A stretch of 13,668 nucleotides of DNA from Treponema sp. (GCA_014804085.1 JAAVAM010000070.1:1-13668), one strand, 5' to 3'; counted from the first letter of the stretch, positions 1 through 6,777 are shown. Notes: generated from the letters alone by a model not told the origin. Translations and numbers: made by a program.

Positions 1-1
1 G

Positions 2-154
2 GAAACAGACTGTTTCTTCCGCATGAAACAATGTGTTTCTTCAGTAGGAAACAGACTGTTTCTTCCGCATGAAACGAAGTGTTTCTTCCGTAGGAAACAG
101 ATTGTTTCTTCCGTAGGAAACAATCTGTTTCACCCTATGAAACATGCTGAAACA
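2..154. repeat. Tandem array of 15-bp palindromes, 23-bp period
   Basis: Six copies of a 15-bp inverted repeat start at 2, 25, 48, 71, 94 and 117, exactly 23 bp apart. Each is GAAACA-NNN-TGTTTC (copy four reads GAAACG). The central triplets differ: GAC, ATG, GAC, AAG, GAT, ATC. The 8-bp linkers are variants of TTCCGCAT or TTCCGTAG. A decayed seventh unit follows at 139-154, where GAAAC appears twice in direct orientation. The linker also creates an offset palindrome, GTTTC-N8-GAAAC, so the array can fold in two registers. The window starts inside the array, so its left end is not visible. It lies about 100 bp upstream of the yifB start. Short frames run through it on the minus strand, but a 23-bp period with varying triplets does not look like coding selection. 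It is not a CRISPR array because the linkers are too short and conserved. Function unknown. Confidence 0.9.
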
Positions 155-258
155 TTCGTCTTGTGCAGTCGAGTACTTCGTTCGTAAAAAAGCATCTTTT
201 TTTGTGTTTTTTGGGGAAAAATGCAATTTCTGTGTCTATAAGAGTACCGAGGGGTGCT

Positions 259-1836
259 ATGCAGATTTTTTCGTTTTCTCCGTTTGGGTATGAGGGCGCG
301 TTGGTCGCCGTAGAAGTGGACTTGCGGCGCGGGATTCCCGCCGTTGACGTGGTGGGGCTTGCCGACGGCGCGGTCAAGGAAAGCCGCGAGCGGATGCGTT
401 CGGCAATTCGGAACAGCGGGTTTCCGTTTCCGCCGGAGCGCGTGCTGATCAGCCTGTCTCCTGCCGACTTGAAGAAGGAGGGAGCCGGGTTCGATTTGGC
501 GCTGGCACTTGCCGTGCTGTCCGCGAATGACCGCAAGAACGCTGCCGGTTCGGAACATGCCGATCCGTCGGATGCCGTGCTGGTGATGGGCGAGCTGGAG
601 CTTTCCGGCGCGCTCCGCCCGGTAAAAGGCGTGAACGCGGCGGCAACAACGGCGGCGCAGGCGGGGATTACGCGGTGCGTCGTGAGCGCGGCGAATGGCG
701 CGGAAGCCCGTGAGGTGCACGGCATGAAGGTGTTTGCCGCGGCAAACCTTGCGGAAGCCTACGCCGCGCTTTCCCGTCCCGAACTGTTCACGAGCGGTGA
801 GCCGGTGGGGCGGTCGTCCGTGCCGCCGGGCGCGGTGGACGTGGACGGCGTGCTGTTTCCCGCGCTCCGTGCCGACGGCGACATGCGCGACGTGGCGGGG
901 CAACGCCGTCTGGTGCGCGCGCTGCATGTTGCGGCGGCGGGCGGGCATAACGTGCTTGCGTTCGGTCCGCCTGGGTGCGGCAAGACGCTTGCCATGCAGC
1001 GGTTTCCGTCGTTGCTGCCGCTGCTCACGGTGGAAGAAGCGCAGTCGGTGACGCGCGTGCACAGTGTTGCGGGGCTGCTTTCCCCGCAGCAGCCGCTTAT
1101 CCGCGAGCGTCCGTTCCGGCAGCCGCACCAGACGGCGAGCATTGAAGGCATGTGCGGGGGCGGCGCGTACTGCCGTCCGGGAGAAATCTCGCTCGCGCAC
1201 CATGGCGTGCTTTTTCTGGACGAGGCGGCGGAATTCAAGACGAGCGTGTTGCAGATGCTGCGCGTTCCGTTGGAAAGCGGGACGGTTTCGCTCAGCCGTG
1301 CCGGTCGCACGACGGTGTACCCCGCGCAGTTCCAGCTGCTGCTCGCGGCAAATCCGTGCCCGTGCGGGAATTATGGCGTGAGCGGCAAACTCTGCCTGTG
1401 CAGCGGCAAGGCGGTGGAGCAGTACTGGCGTAAGTTCAGCGGTCCGCTCCTTGACCGTGTGGACATCCGTGTTCCCGTCTCCGTTCCCGACGAGCGGAGT
1501 GCGGACGCTCCGTACCGGTGTTCGAGCGAATCGCTGCGGGTGGAGATTGCGCGGGCGGTTGCCGTTCAGCGGCGGCGGCAGGGCAAGCGCAATGCGTATC
1601 TTATTCCGCAGGAAGTGGTGCAGTGGTGTCGGCTTGATACGGCGGGGCAGTCGTTTTTGGACACGGCGGCCGCGAACAACGATTTTTCCCCGCGCGCAGT
1701 CAGCAGTTGCCTGAAGCTTGCGCGCACGATTGCCGACATGAGCGGCTCGGAACGCATTGCGGTGGCGCACCTCAAGGAGGCGATCGATTTGCGCAGGAAT
1801 GACGGGCCGTTCGCTTTTTTCGGCGGCGATGTATGA
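259..1836 (+). CDS. yifB: YifB/ComM-family Mg-chelatase-like AAA+ ATPase
   Basis: A 525-residue member of the YifB/ComM family, cytoplasmic AAA+ ATPases. ComM of transformable bacteria is a hexameric branch-migration helicase acting during recombination; the role in spirochaetes is not established. The N-terminal ChlI-like domain (about 1-185) opens with the family signature around VEVDLRRGIPAVDVVGLADG. Walker A is GPPGCGKT at 236-243 and Walker B is LFLDEAAEF at 318-326. The family-typical cysteine motif NPCPCG is at 365-370, followed by CLCS. LLDRVDI supplies the arginine-finger region, and a Mg-chelatase C-terminal domain covers about residues 430-515. Length is normal for the family. I chose the ATG at 259 because GAGGGG sits just upstream and family similarity begins there. 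The same frame is open back to 163, but that stretch is AT-rich leader. A possible -10 (TATAAG, 237-242) lies just upstream, without a convincing -35. It is transcribed toward the minus-strand tRNA gene. Confidence 0.95.
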   Translation: MQIFSFSPFGYEGALVAVEVDLRRGIPAVDVVGLADGAVKESRERMRSAIRNSGFPFPPERVLISLSPADLKKEGAGFDLALALAVLSANDRKNAAGSEHADPSDAVLVMGELELSGALRPVKGVNAAATTAAQAGITRCVVSAANGAEAREVHGMKVFAAANLAEAYAALSRPELFTSGEPVGRSSVPPGAVDVDGVLFPALRADGDMRDVAGQRRLVRALHVAAAGGHNVLAFGPPGCGKTLAMQRFPSLLPLLTVEEAQSVTRVHSVAGLLSPQQPLIRERPFRQPHQTASIEGMCGGGAYCRPGEISLAHHGVLFLDEAAEFKTSVLQMLRVPLESGTVSLSRAGRTTVYPAQFQLLLAANPCPCGNYGVSGKLCLCSGKAVEQYWRKFSGPLLDRVDIRVPVSVPDERSADAPYRCSSESLRVEIARAVAVQRRRQGKRNAYLIPQEVVQWCRLDTAGQSFLDTAAANNDFSPRAVSSCLKLARTIADMSGSERIAVAHLKEAIDLRRNDGPFAFFGGDV

Positions 1837-1846
1837 TAGCGGGCAA

Positions 1847-1869
1847 TAAAAAACGCGCGGGTGCGCGTT
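1847..1869 (-). terminator. Intrinsic terminator of tRNA-Leu
   Basis: Read on the minus strand, AACGCGC-ACCC-GCGCGTT (1869-1852) forms a 7-bp GC-rich hairpin followed by a T run (complement of A at 1848-1853). It lies about 40 nt past the tRNA 3' end. No T run follows on the plus side, so it should stop minus-strand transcription before it enters yifB antisense. Confidence 0.8.
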
Positions 1870-1907
1870 CTCGAATGTCCGTCAGTCCGTTGCGGAAAGA
1901 CGGCTGA

Positions 1908-1990
1908 TACCGGCTCTGAGACTTGAACTCAGACGCTTTTAGGGGCAAAGGATTTTGAGTCCTTCGTGTCTACCATTCCACCAAGCCGGC
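1908..1990 (-). tRNA. tRNA-Leu (anticodon CAA)
   Basis: An 83-nt class II tRNA. The acceptor stem GCCGGCT pairs with AGCCGGT (one G-U at the end), with discriminator A. The D arm has a GTG/CAC stem and the GGTAGA loop typical of leucine tRNAs. The anticodon stem AAGGA/TCCTT encloses the loop CTCAAAA, giving anticodon CAA, which reads UUG. A variable arm of about 15 nt follows. The T arm is CTGAG-TTCAAGT-CTCAG. CCA is not encoded (TCA follows the discriminator), so it must be added by a CCA-adding enzyme. The gene stands alone, with its own promoter upstream and terminator downstream. Confidence 0.96.
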
Positions 1991-1999
1991 GTGTTCCTC

Positions 2000-2029
2000 A
2001 CTATAGCAGAAATGCGCCGGGTTTGGCAA
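2000..2029 (-). promoter_or_regulatory. Sigma-70-type promoter of tRNA-Leu
   Basis: On the minus strand, TTGCCA (2029-2024) is separated by 18 bp from TATAGT (2005-2000). A TGC directly before the hexamer makes it an extended -10. The predicted start is about 1993, only a few bases before the mature tRNA 5' end, so the 5' leader would be very short. Confidence 0.75.
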
Positions 2030-2075
2030 GGGGGCGTGGGGAGATTTTTCGGCTTTTGCCCGTGCCGCCGGAAGA

Positions 2076-2104
2076 TTGGAAAAACGCGCGGAATATGGTA
2101 GTAT
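2076..2104 (+). promoter_or_regulatory. Probable promoter of recQ
   Basis: TTGGAA (2076-2081), a 17-bp spacer and TAGTAT (2099-2104). Transcription would begin near 2111, downstream of the first in-frame ATG of the long open frame (2076). This rules that ATG out as the start and favours the GTG at 2112 or the ATG at 2121. Confidence 0.6.
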
Positions 2105-2120
2105 CAGAGCGGTGGTTGCC

Positions 2121-4070
2121 ATGTTGCAAGATTTTACCCATGCCGCGCCCGAAGCGGTGCTCAAGAGCGTGTTCGGCTATGATTCGTTCAGGCTCTTGCA
2201 GAAAGAGACGATTGACCACGTGCTGCACGGCCGCGATACGCTGGCGGTCATGCCGACGGGCGGCGGAAAGTCGCTGTGCTATCAGATTCCCGCACTCATC
2301 TTTGACGGGCTGACGGTGGTCGTTTCGCCGCTTATCTCGCTCATGCAGGATCAGGTGGCGGGCTTGCAGGCGGCGGGCATCAACGCGGTTTTCCTGAACA
2401 GCACGGTGGAATGGGGCGATTACCGGGACGCGGCGGATTCGATTCGTCGCGGCGACACAAAAATCGTCTATGTGTCGCCCGAAGGACTTGCCACGGCGCG
2501 TATCCGCGATTTATTGACCGACGGACGCGTGACGGTTCGGTGCATGACGATTGATGAGGCGCATTGCGTGAGCGAGTGGGGGCATGATTTCCGCCCCGAC
2601 TACCTTGAGATTGCGGCGGTCAGGAAGCAGTTTCCGTCTGCGGTCTGCCTTGCGCTGACGGCAACGGCGACCAAACAAGTGCGCGACGACATCGTGCGCA
2701 ACCTGCAATTGCAGAATCCGGCAGTGCTGGTCTCCAGCTTTGACCGCGCGAACGTGTACCTGAACGTCGTTCCCAAGCAGAACGGGCTGGGGCAGATTGT
2801 GGACTGCATCCGCCGGCATTGGGGCGAAAGCGGCATTGTCTATTGTTTCTCGCGCCGGCAGGTGGATTCGCTGACGGCGCAGCTCGAAAAGCTGGGCTAC
2901 GCCGTGCTGAATTATCACGCGGGCTTGCCCGACACCGAGCGCGCCGCGCATCAGAACAAGTTTATCCGCGATGAAGTGCAGATTATGGTGGCGACGCTTG
3001 CGTTCGGCATGGGAATCGACAAGCCGAACGTGCGGTTTGTCATTCACCATGAGCTGCCCAAATCGCTCGAACAGTATTATCAGGAAATCGGGCGGGCGGG
3101 GCGTGACGGCTTGCCTGCCGAGGCGTTGCTGCTGTACAGCGCGGGCGACATGCACAAAATCCGGTACTTTTTTGACGAAGCCGCCGACAAGGAAAAATCG
3201 GAGCAGCTTTTGCAGGGCATGATTTCCTACGCCGCCGGTCGCACGTGCCGCCGGAAGGCTTTGCTCGGCTATTTTGGTGAGCGGTATAGTCCGGGCGAGG
3301 CGAATCGTCCTGCCGCGACGTGCTGCGACATCTGCGACCGTGGCGAGCTGCCGCTCGTTGACGTGACCGTTCCCGTGCAGAAACTGCTGAGCTGCATTAT
3401 CCGCACGAACGCGCGGTTTGGCGCGCAGTATGTGATTGACGTGCTGCTCGGCTCGCGGCAGAAACGCATTCTTGACAATCACCATGACGCGCTTTCTACC
3501 TACGGCATTGGGCGCGAGCTTGACCGGGAGCAATGGTTCGCCGTGGTGAACGCGCTGCTTGACGCGGACTACCTGCGCAAGACCGAAGACTATGCCGTCT
3601 TGCAAATTACGGACAAAGGCGCGACCGCATTGCGCAACCGGGACGCGGTGCGGCTGCCGCTTGCCTTTGCCCGCGCAACTCCGGCGGCACAGTGGGGCGC
3701 GGACGGCGTGTTCGTGCCAAAGCAGCGCGCTGCGGCGGGCGCGAATGGCGGCATGCTGTTCCCCAAGCCGACGGGCAAGAAGTCAAAAAAACAGCTTTCC
3801 GCCGAGTACAACCAGAAAGTGGCGGACTCGCTTGCGGAGCGCGCCGAAAACCGCGTGCTGATTGACGCGCTCAAAAAATGGCGGCGCAGGGAAGCGGGCG
3901 AACAGAACGTGCCGCCGTACATCATTTTTGGCGACAAGACCTTGTACGAGCTTGTCGCCCTGCGCCCGCAGACGGCCGAGGACTTGCTGATGGTCACCGG
4001 CATTGGCGAAAGCAAGGCGGAGAAGTTCGGCGAGGCGATCCTGCGGGTCATCCGCGAGAACGCCGAGTAA
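2121..4070 (+). CDS. recQ: ATP-dependent DNA helicase RecQ
   Basis: A 649-residue RecQ, a 3'-to-5' superfamily 2 helicase acting in recombination and stalled-fork repair. Motif I is TGGGKS at 46-51 and motif II is DEAH at 145-148, followed by the RecQ aromatic-rich loop (CVSEWGHDFRPDY). Motif III is ALTATAT near 178. Motif V/VI is in GMGIDKPNVRFV and QEIGRAGRDG. Zinc ligands are C376 and the C401/C402/C405 group. The adjacent-cysteine arrangement differs from the E. coli CGNCDIC pattern but occurs in other RecQ relatives such as WRN. A winged-helix RQC region and a C-terminal HRDC domain (about 570-649) complete the standard bacterial architecture. The start is uncertain. The ATG at 2121 has no clear ribosome binding site, and an in-frame GTG at 2112 coincides with the predicted transcription start. 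The stop codon directly abuts that of the convergent gene. Confidence 0.97.
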   Translation: MLQDFTHAAPEAVLKSVFGYDSFRLLQKETIDHVLHGRDTLAVMPTGGGKSLCYQIPALIFDGLTVVVSPLISLMQDQVAGLQAAGINAVFLNSTVEWGDYRDAADSIRRGDTKIVYVSPEGLATARIRDLLTDGRVTVRCMTIDEAHCVSEWGHDFRPDYLEIAAVRKQFPSAVCLALTATATKQVRDDIVRNLQLQNPAVLVSSFDRANVYLNVVPKQNGLGQIVDCIRRHWGESGIVYCFSRRQVDSLTAQLEKLGYAVLNYHAGLPDTERAAHQNKFIRDEVQIMVATLAFGMGIDKPNVRFVIHHELPKSLEQYYQEIGRAGRDGLPAEALLLYSAGDMHKIRYFFDEAADKEKSEQLLQGMISYAAGRTCRRKALLGYFGERYSPGEANRPAATCCDICDRGELPLVDVTVPVQKLLSCIIRTNARFGAQYVIDVLLGSRQKRILDNHHDALSTYGIGRELDREQWFAVVNALLDADYLRKTEDYAVLQITDKGATALRNRDAVRLPLAFARATPAAQWGADGVFVPKQRAAAGANGGMLFPKPTGKKSKKQLSAEYNQKVADSLAERAENRVLIDALKKWRRREAGEQNVPPYIIFGDKTLYELVALRPQTAEDLLMVTGIGESKAEKFGEAILRVIRENAE

Positions 4071-5414
4071 TCAAAATAGCCGCCGCGCCTCGACATAAAA
4101 GCGTTTTTCGCTCGCTTCGCCCATGGAAAAACTTTTGCGCGGGAGCGGACCGCGGCCGTTTATCGTGACAAAAAAACTGTCCTTTGCAATCGGCGGGAGC
4201 AGGATGCCCAGCTGCCCGTCCGTGCTGCCCAGCTGTACGGTTTCGTCCGTTCCGTGGATATAGTCGATTTCGATGCCTGCCGCTTGGTGCGCCGCGATGT
4301 ATTCGTCCAGCGCGGGCTGGAGCGCGGCGATCGCAAGGTCGGTGATCGCCGTTTGCAGCAGTTGATACGTCGTTTTTCCCGCGTCCGTGGTGATAAGCCC
4401 GAACGGCGCGCCCTTTGCCGCGCGGTCGCTCACGCGGCGTTCCAGCTCTGCCGCGCTTCCGATTGTTTCCACTGTGCCGCCCAGTTTTTGCCGCAGGAAG
4501 GCAATCAAGTCGGCATTGTCTGCGTTGAACACGACGCGGTGGATCGGCTCAAAGGTCGGCCCGGCATCATAGATGTTCACCACCTCCACGAGGGCATAGC
4601 GCACGGGGCTTGCGCTGATTTCCGCCTCGCTCTTGCCCTGCGCCCGCAGCGTTTTTTTGTGTTCGTCCCAGACGGCTTTTGCGGTGGCAAGGCTGTGGTT
4701 GCCGTCGCCCACGGCAAACAGGAACGTATTGCCGTCTTTGTCCGTGCCTTTTTGGGCGATTGCGTCCAGCGCGCGCGCGACGTGTTCGTATGCCGCCTCA
4801 CCGCAGACTGCCCAGCCCGTGAGGTGACCGCTTTCCTGCTGCAAGTCGCCGTCGTACACGGGGTTTCCGGCCTTGGCGAGTTCGCCCGTCTTTCCCACGA
4901 GCGCGTCGTCCGGGTCGTCGGCAAGCAGCATGATGTGCGGCAGCTCAAGCGGCGCGCCGGTGCGGATTTTCATGCGCGGCGGGATTCGTTCGGGCACGGT
5001 TGCTTCGGTGGCGCGGATCATCGCCTTGCTGAACGGCTGCCATTCGTACTTGTCCAGATCGACGGCAAGAATCAGCCCTTTGCGAGTTCGCCCGTATGCC
5101 GTCGTGCGCTCGATATACATGAACCCCTGCCGCGCGGGCGCGAACACGCCGCCGTCAAGGTAGCGGCGCATGGTCTGCTTGATACGCGCGATTCGTTCGT
5201 CCTTGTCCGCGTCCGCAAGGTACGCCTCAGGAAAAATCAGGCCGAGCGTGGACGGCCCGTCGCCCGCAACCTGCGCGGCCTTCTGCCAGTACGAGCGGTC
5301 CTGCGTGTACTGGTCGCACGCAATCACCGCCCAGCGGCGCAGGTCGATCTGTTCCGGCAGCAGGATCTCCGGCACTGCCACGCCATAAGCCTCATACGTT
5401 TCAAATGCTGTCAT
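4071..5414 (-). CDS. DUF1015 family protein
   Basis: A 447-residue protein of the DUF1015 family, which is of unknown biochemical function and widespread in clostridia and spirochaetes. Family hallmarks seen here are the N-terminal IACDQYTQD segment, the GDGNHSLATAKAVW motif (DGNH at 237-240; many relatives have DGHHR here), the IHGTDE motif at 386-391, and the C-terminal PRKSFSMGEASEKRFYVEAR segment. There is no signal peptide or membrane segment, so it is probably cytoplasmic. The ATG at 5414 has a good GAGGAG site 6 nt upstream. A promoter lies 40-70 bp upstream. It is convergent with recQ: its TGA occupies 4073-4071 and the recQ TAA ends at 4070. No terminator separates them, so 3' ends probably overlap antisense. 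It is monocistronic, so context gives no hint of function. Confidence 0.93.
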   Translation of the reverse strand: MTAFETYEAYGVAVPEILLPEQIDLRRWAVIACDQYTQDRSYWQKAAQVAGDGPSTLGLIFPEAYLADADKDERIARIKQTMRRYLDGGVFAPARQGFMYIERTTAYGRTRKGLILAVDLDKYEWQPFSKAMIRATEATVPERIPPRMKIRTGAPLELPHIMLLADDPDDALVGKTGELAKAGNPVYDGDLQQESGHLTGWAVCGEAAYEHVARALDAIAQKGTDKDGNTFLFAVGDGNHSLATAKAVWDEHKKTLRAQGKSEAEISASPVRYALVEVVNIYDAGPTFEPIHRVVFNADNADLIAFLRQKLGGTVETIGSAAELERRVSDRAAKGAPFGLITTDAGKTTYQLLQTAITDLAIAALQPALDEYIAAHQAAGIEIDYIHGTDETVQLGSTDGQLGILLPPIAKDSFFVTINGRGPLPRKSFSMGEASEKRFYVEARRLF

Positions 5415-5452
5415 GCTTTGCTCCTCAACGACCGTTCCCGTCGTCTCACCTC

Positions 5453-5482
5453 AGTATACCGCACAACCCCGCAAGACGGCAA
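5453..5482 (-). promoter_or_regulatory. Promoter of the DUF1015 gene
   Basis: On the minus strand, TTGCCG (5482-5477), an 18-bp spacer and TATACT (5458-5453). The predicted leader is about 32 nt and contains the GAGGAG ribosome binding site. Confidence 0.6.
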
Positions 5483-5496
5483 AGGAAAAAACGCCG

Positions 5497-5837
5497 TTCC
5501 CCCGTGCGGAGGAACGATTACGAACGAACGCGGGCTTTCTACGCTTGTAGAAACGCTGCCCATGCGGAAAACATGCTTTCTACGTTTGTAGAAAACCTGC
5601 CCGGACGAAAAGCAGGTTTCCTCATTTTGCGGAAGGCTGACTTTTCGCCGGACGGCTTTCCTCGTCTTGCGGAACGCCGACTTTTCGCCGGGCGGCTTTC
5701 CTTATTTTGCGGAAAGGCGACTTTTTCGCCGGGCGACTTTCCTCGTTTTGCGGAAGGCTGACTTTGCTCCGGGCGACTTTCCGCATTTTGCGGAACGCTG
5801 ACTTTATGCCGGGCAGTTTTCCGCAAAATGCGGAAAC
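5497..5837. repeat. Palindrome array with ~40-bp period
   Basis: Units begin at 5536, 5577, 5617, 5657, 5697, 5738, 5778 and 5819, spaced 40-41 bp. Each starts with an 18-bp palindrome or remnant. The first two are TTTCTACGCTTGTAGAAA and TTTCTACGTTTGTAGAAA. The middle ones are TTTCCTC...TTGCGGAA versions. The last two approach the perfect form, ending in TTTCCGCA-AAA-TGCGGAAA at 5819-5837. Units 3-7 carry a second conserved block of about 22 bp (GCYGACTTTTCGCCGGGCRGC-like) that is itself partly self-complementary. A diverged further unit, with TTCC...GGAA arms, sits at 5497-5514, again about 40 bp earlier. The array fills most of the gene-free interval 5415-5954 and stops 11 bp before the -35 of the next gene. 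Long open frames cross it on both strands, but a 40-bp period shifts frame with every unit, so I treat it as non-coding. Function unknown. Confidence 0.88.
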
Positions 5838-5848
5838 ACGGCTCTGTG

Positions 5849-5877
5849 TTAAAACGGATGTAAAAAGTCTGTATACT
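5849..5877 (+). promoter_or_regulatory. Probable promoter of the TPETPG lipoprotein gene
   Basis: TTAAAA (5849-5854), a 17-bp spacer and TATACT (5872-5877), starting 11 bp after the palindrome array. The predicted start is about 5884, giving a ~70-nt leader. A second -10-like hexamer, TACAAT (5914-5919), lies closer to the gene but lacks a good -35. Confidence 0.5.
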
Positions 5878-5915
5878 ACAAAAAAAAAACAGTATTTTTA
5901 TCTTCTTGTGTAGTA
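5874..5915. promoter_or_regulatory. Inverted repeat flanking an A10 tract in the leader
   Basis: TACTACA (5874-5880) and TGTAGTA (5909-5915) are perfect inverted repeats 28 nt apart. The left arm overlaps the -10 hexamer. Between them is a run of ten A residues (5880-5889, sharing one base with the arm). This could be an operator pair, and the homopolymer could be prone to slippage. Both readings are inference. Confidence 0.4.
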
Positions 5916-5954
5916 CAATACTAATATCACATTCATCTTCAAGGAGAAAAGAAA

Positions 5955-6644
5955 ATGATGAAAAAACTTTCAAAATTGGCGACGTTGCTTTTTGCGGCAA
6001 CGTTCTTGTTCGGATCGGCGTTTGCGTTCGTCTCTTGCTCAGACGACGATGAGGGTGGCACGGGAGCAACACCGGAGACACCAGGCACACCGGAAACTCC
6101 GGGAACACCTGAGACTCCGGAGGTTACTACCGTGGACGCAGTGTGGACATTCCAAGGCGTGGCTTTGGGTGAAGGCACGATGGCGGGACTCACGAGTGGA
6201 AGCAAGATTAAAAGCGATGTAGAACTTGCTGCGACAAGTGGCACGGGCGCAACGCTTACGGCTCTTAGTGAAAGTACATTCAAGGAAGACAGCGGGAGCA
6301 ACAACCGTGGTCTCAAAACGGACGCGAGCAAGAAGTTTTCTGCGATTGCCGATGTCACGTTCGGTGTCAATGGCATTGGCTCAAGCGATGCTTCAAAAGG
6401 CGCAATCAAAGGTGCGCTCAAGTTGGTACTTTCTGCCGACGCTACGGTAGTGCTCAAGGGGTTAGTCTCTGGCTCTGCGGACACAAGATACTTATTGCTT
6501 GCTAGTGCCGACGAGCAAATCCTTAAAATCGTTCCAGAGACGAAGGGAGACACAGCGGAGCAGACAATCGAGCAGGAATTGGCGGCAGGAACATACTGCA
6601 TCGGACTTGACGGTTTTATCCTCGCTTCTGTTGAGTGCAAATAA
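5955..6644 (+). CDS. Small secreted lipoprotein with TPETPG repeats
   Basis: A 229-residue predicted lipoprotein. The N-terminal signal peptide (MMKKLSKLATLLF...) ends in a relaxed spirochaete lipobox, FVSC, with the acylated cysteine at C28. An acidic stretch (SDDDE) and three TPETPG-type repeats (about 39-55) follow, a flexible surface tether. The rest (about 58-229) alternates small hydrophobic and polar residues in a beta-rich pattern and ends with AGTYCIGLDGFILASVECK. This resembles the C-terminal beta-sandwich modules often attached to treponemal secreted carbohydrate-active proteins, but I see no catalytic motif. The ribosome binding site AAGGAG (5941-5946) lies 8 nt before the ATG. 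The codon mix uses more ACA, GGA and CTT and appears less GC-rich than the neighbours, suggesting membership of a recently spreading paralog family or horizontal acquisition. It is monocistronic, with its own promoter and terminator. No specific function is assigned. Confidence 0.85.
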   Translation: MMKKLSKLATLLFAATFLFGSAFAFVSCSDDDEGGTGATPETPGTPETPGTPETPEVTTVDAVWTFQGVALGEGTMAGLTSGSKIKSDVELAATSGTGATLTALSESTFKEDSGSNNRGLKTDASKKFSAIADVTFGVNGIGSSDASKGAIKGALKLVLSADATVVLKGLVSGSADTRYLLLASADEQILKIVPETKGDTAEQTIEQELAAGTYCIGLDGFILASVECK

Positions 6645-6650
6645 ACGTCG

Positions 6651-6677
6651 TTGATACAGGACATCGTTCTGCATCAA
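6651..6677 (+). other. Stable 3'-UTR hairpin after the lipoprotein gene
   Basis: TTGATACAGGAC and GTTCTGCATCAA form a 12-position stem (ten Watson-Crick pairs, one G-U, one A-C mismatch) with a 3-nt loop. It starts 6 nt after the stop codon and is not followed by a T run. It is separate from the true terminator at 6691 and might protect the mRNA 3' end. Confidence 0.6.
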
Positions 6678-6690
6678 TGACCCACACCTT

Positions 6691-6728
6691 CCCCGAAGAG
6701 CGTTGCCCTTCGGGGATTTTTGTTTTTT
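6691..6728 (+). terminator. Intrinsic terminator of the lipoprotein gene
   Basis: CCCCGAAG (6691-6698) pairs with CTTCGGGG (6708-6715) around a 9-nt loop, followed by ATTTTTGTTTTTT. It is a strong rho-independent terminator 46 nt past the stop codon. Confidence 0.92.
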
Positions 6729-6777
6729 CGTACCTTGTCCGCCGTGCGCAGAAAATTTCCCAAATCGCCGTTTTTTG

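Noticed and set aside
2..154. Array as a CRISPR
   Set aside because: Linkers are 8 bp and nearly identical rather than unique 25-40 bp spacers, and there are no cas genes nearby.
186..202. AAAAAAG-CAT-CTTTTTT hairpin upstream of yifB as a terminator
   Set aside because: The stem is almost all A-T and too weak for an intrinsic terminator. It is probably just an AT-rich promoter region.
41..226. 61-residue minus-strand open frame through the 23-bp palindromes
   Set aside because: The 23-bp period forces a three-unit peptide repeat. There is no ribosome binding site and palindromes are open on both strands by chance.
163..258. N-terminal extension of YifB from the ATG at 163
   Set aside because: The extension reads through an AT-rich leader with poly-A/T runs, has no family similarity, and a good ribosome binding site precedes the ATG at 259.
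130..1770. 546-residue open frame on the minus strand opposite yifB
   Set aside because: Its translation is dominated by Arg, His and Ala with no recognisable domain, as expected for the antisense of a GC-rich gene. The plus-strand YifB motifs are unambiguous.
4254..5591. 445-residue open frame on the plus strand opposite the DUF1015 gene
   Set aside because: It is an antisense shadow of a clear DUF1015 gene, with low-complexity composition and no ribosome binding site.
5539..6108. 189-residue minus-strand open frame through the 40-bp repeats
   Set aside because: The 40-bp period changes reading frame every unit, the frame also overlaps the lipoprotein signal peptide antisense, and no start signal is seen.
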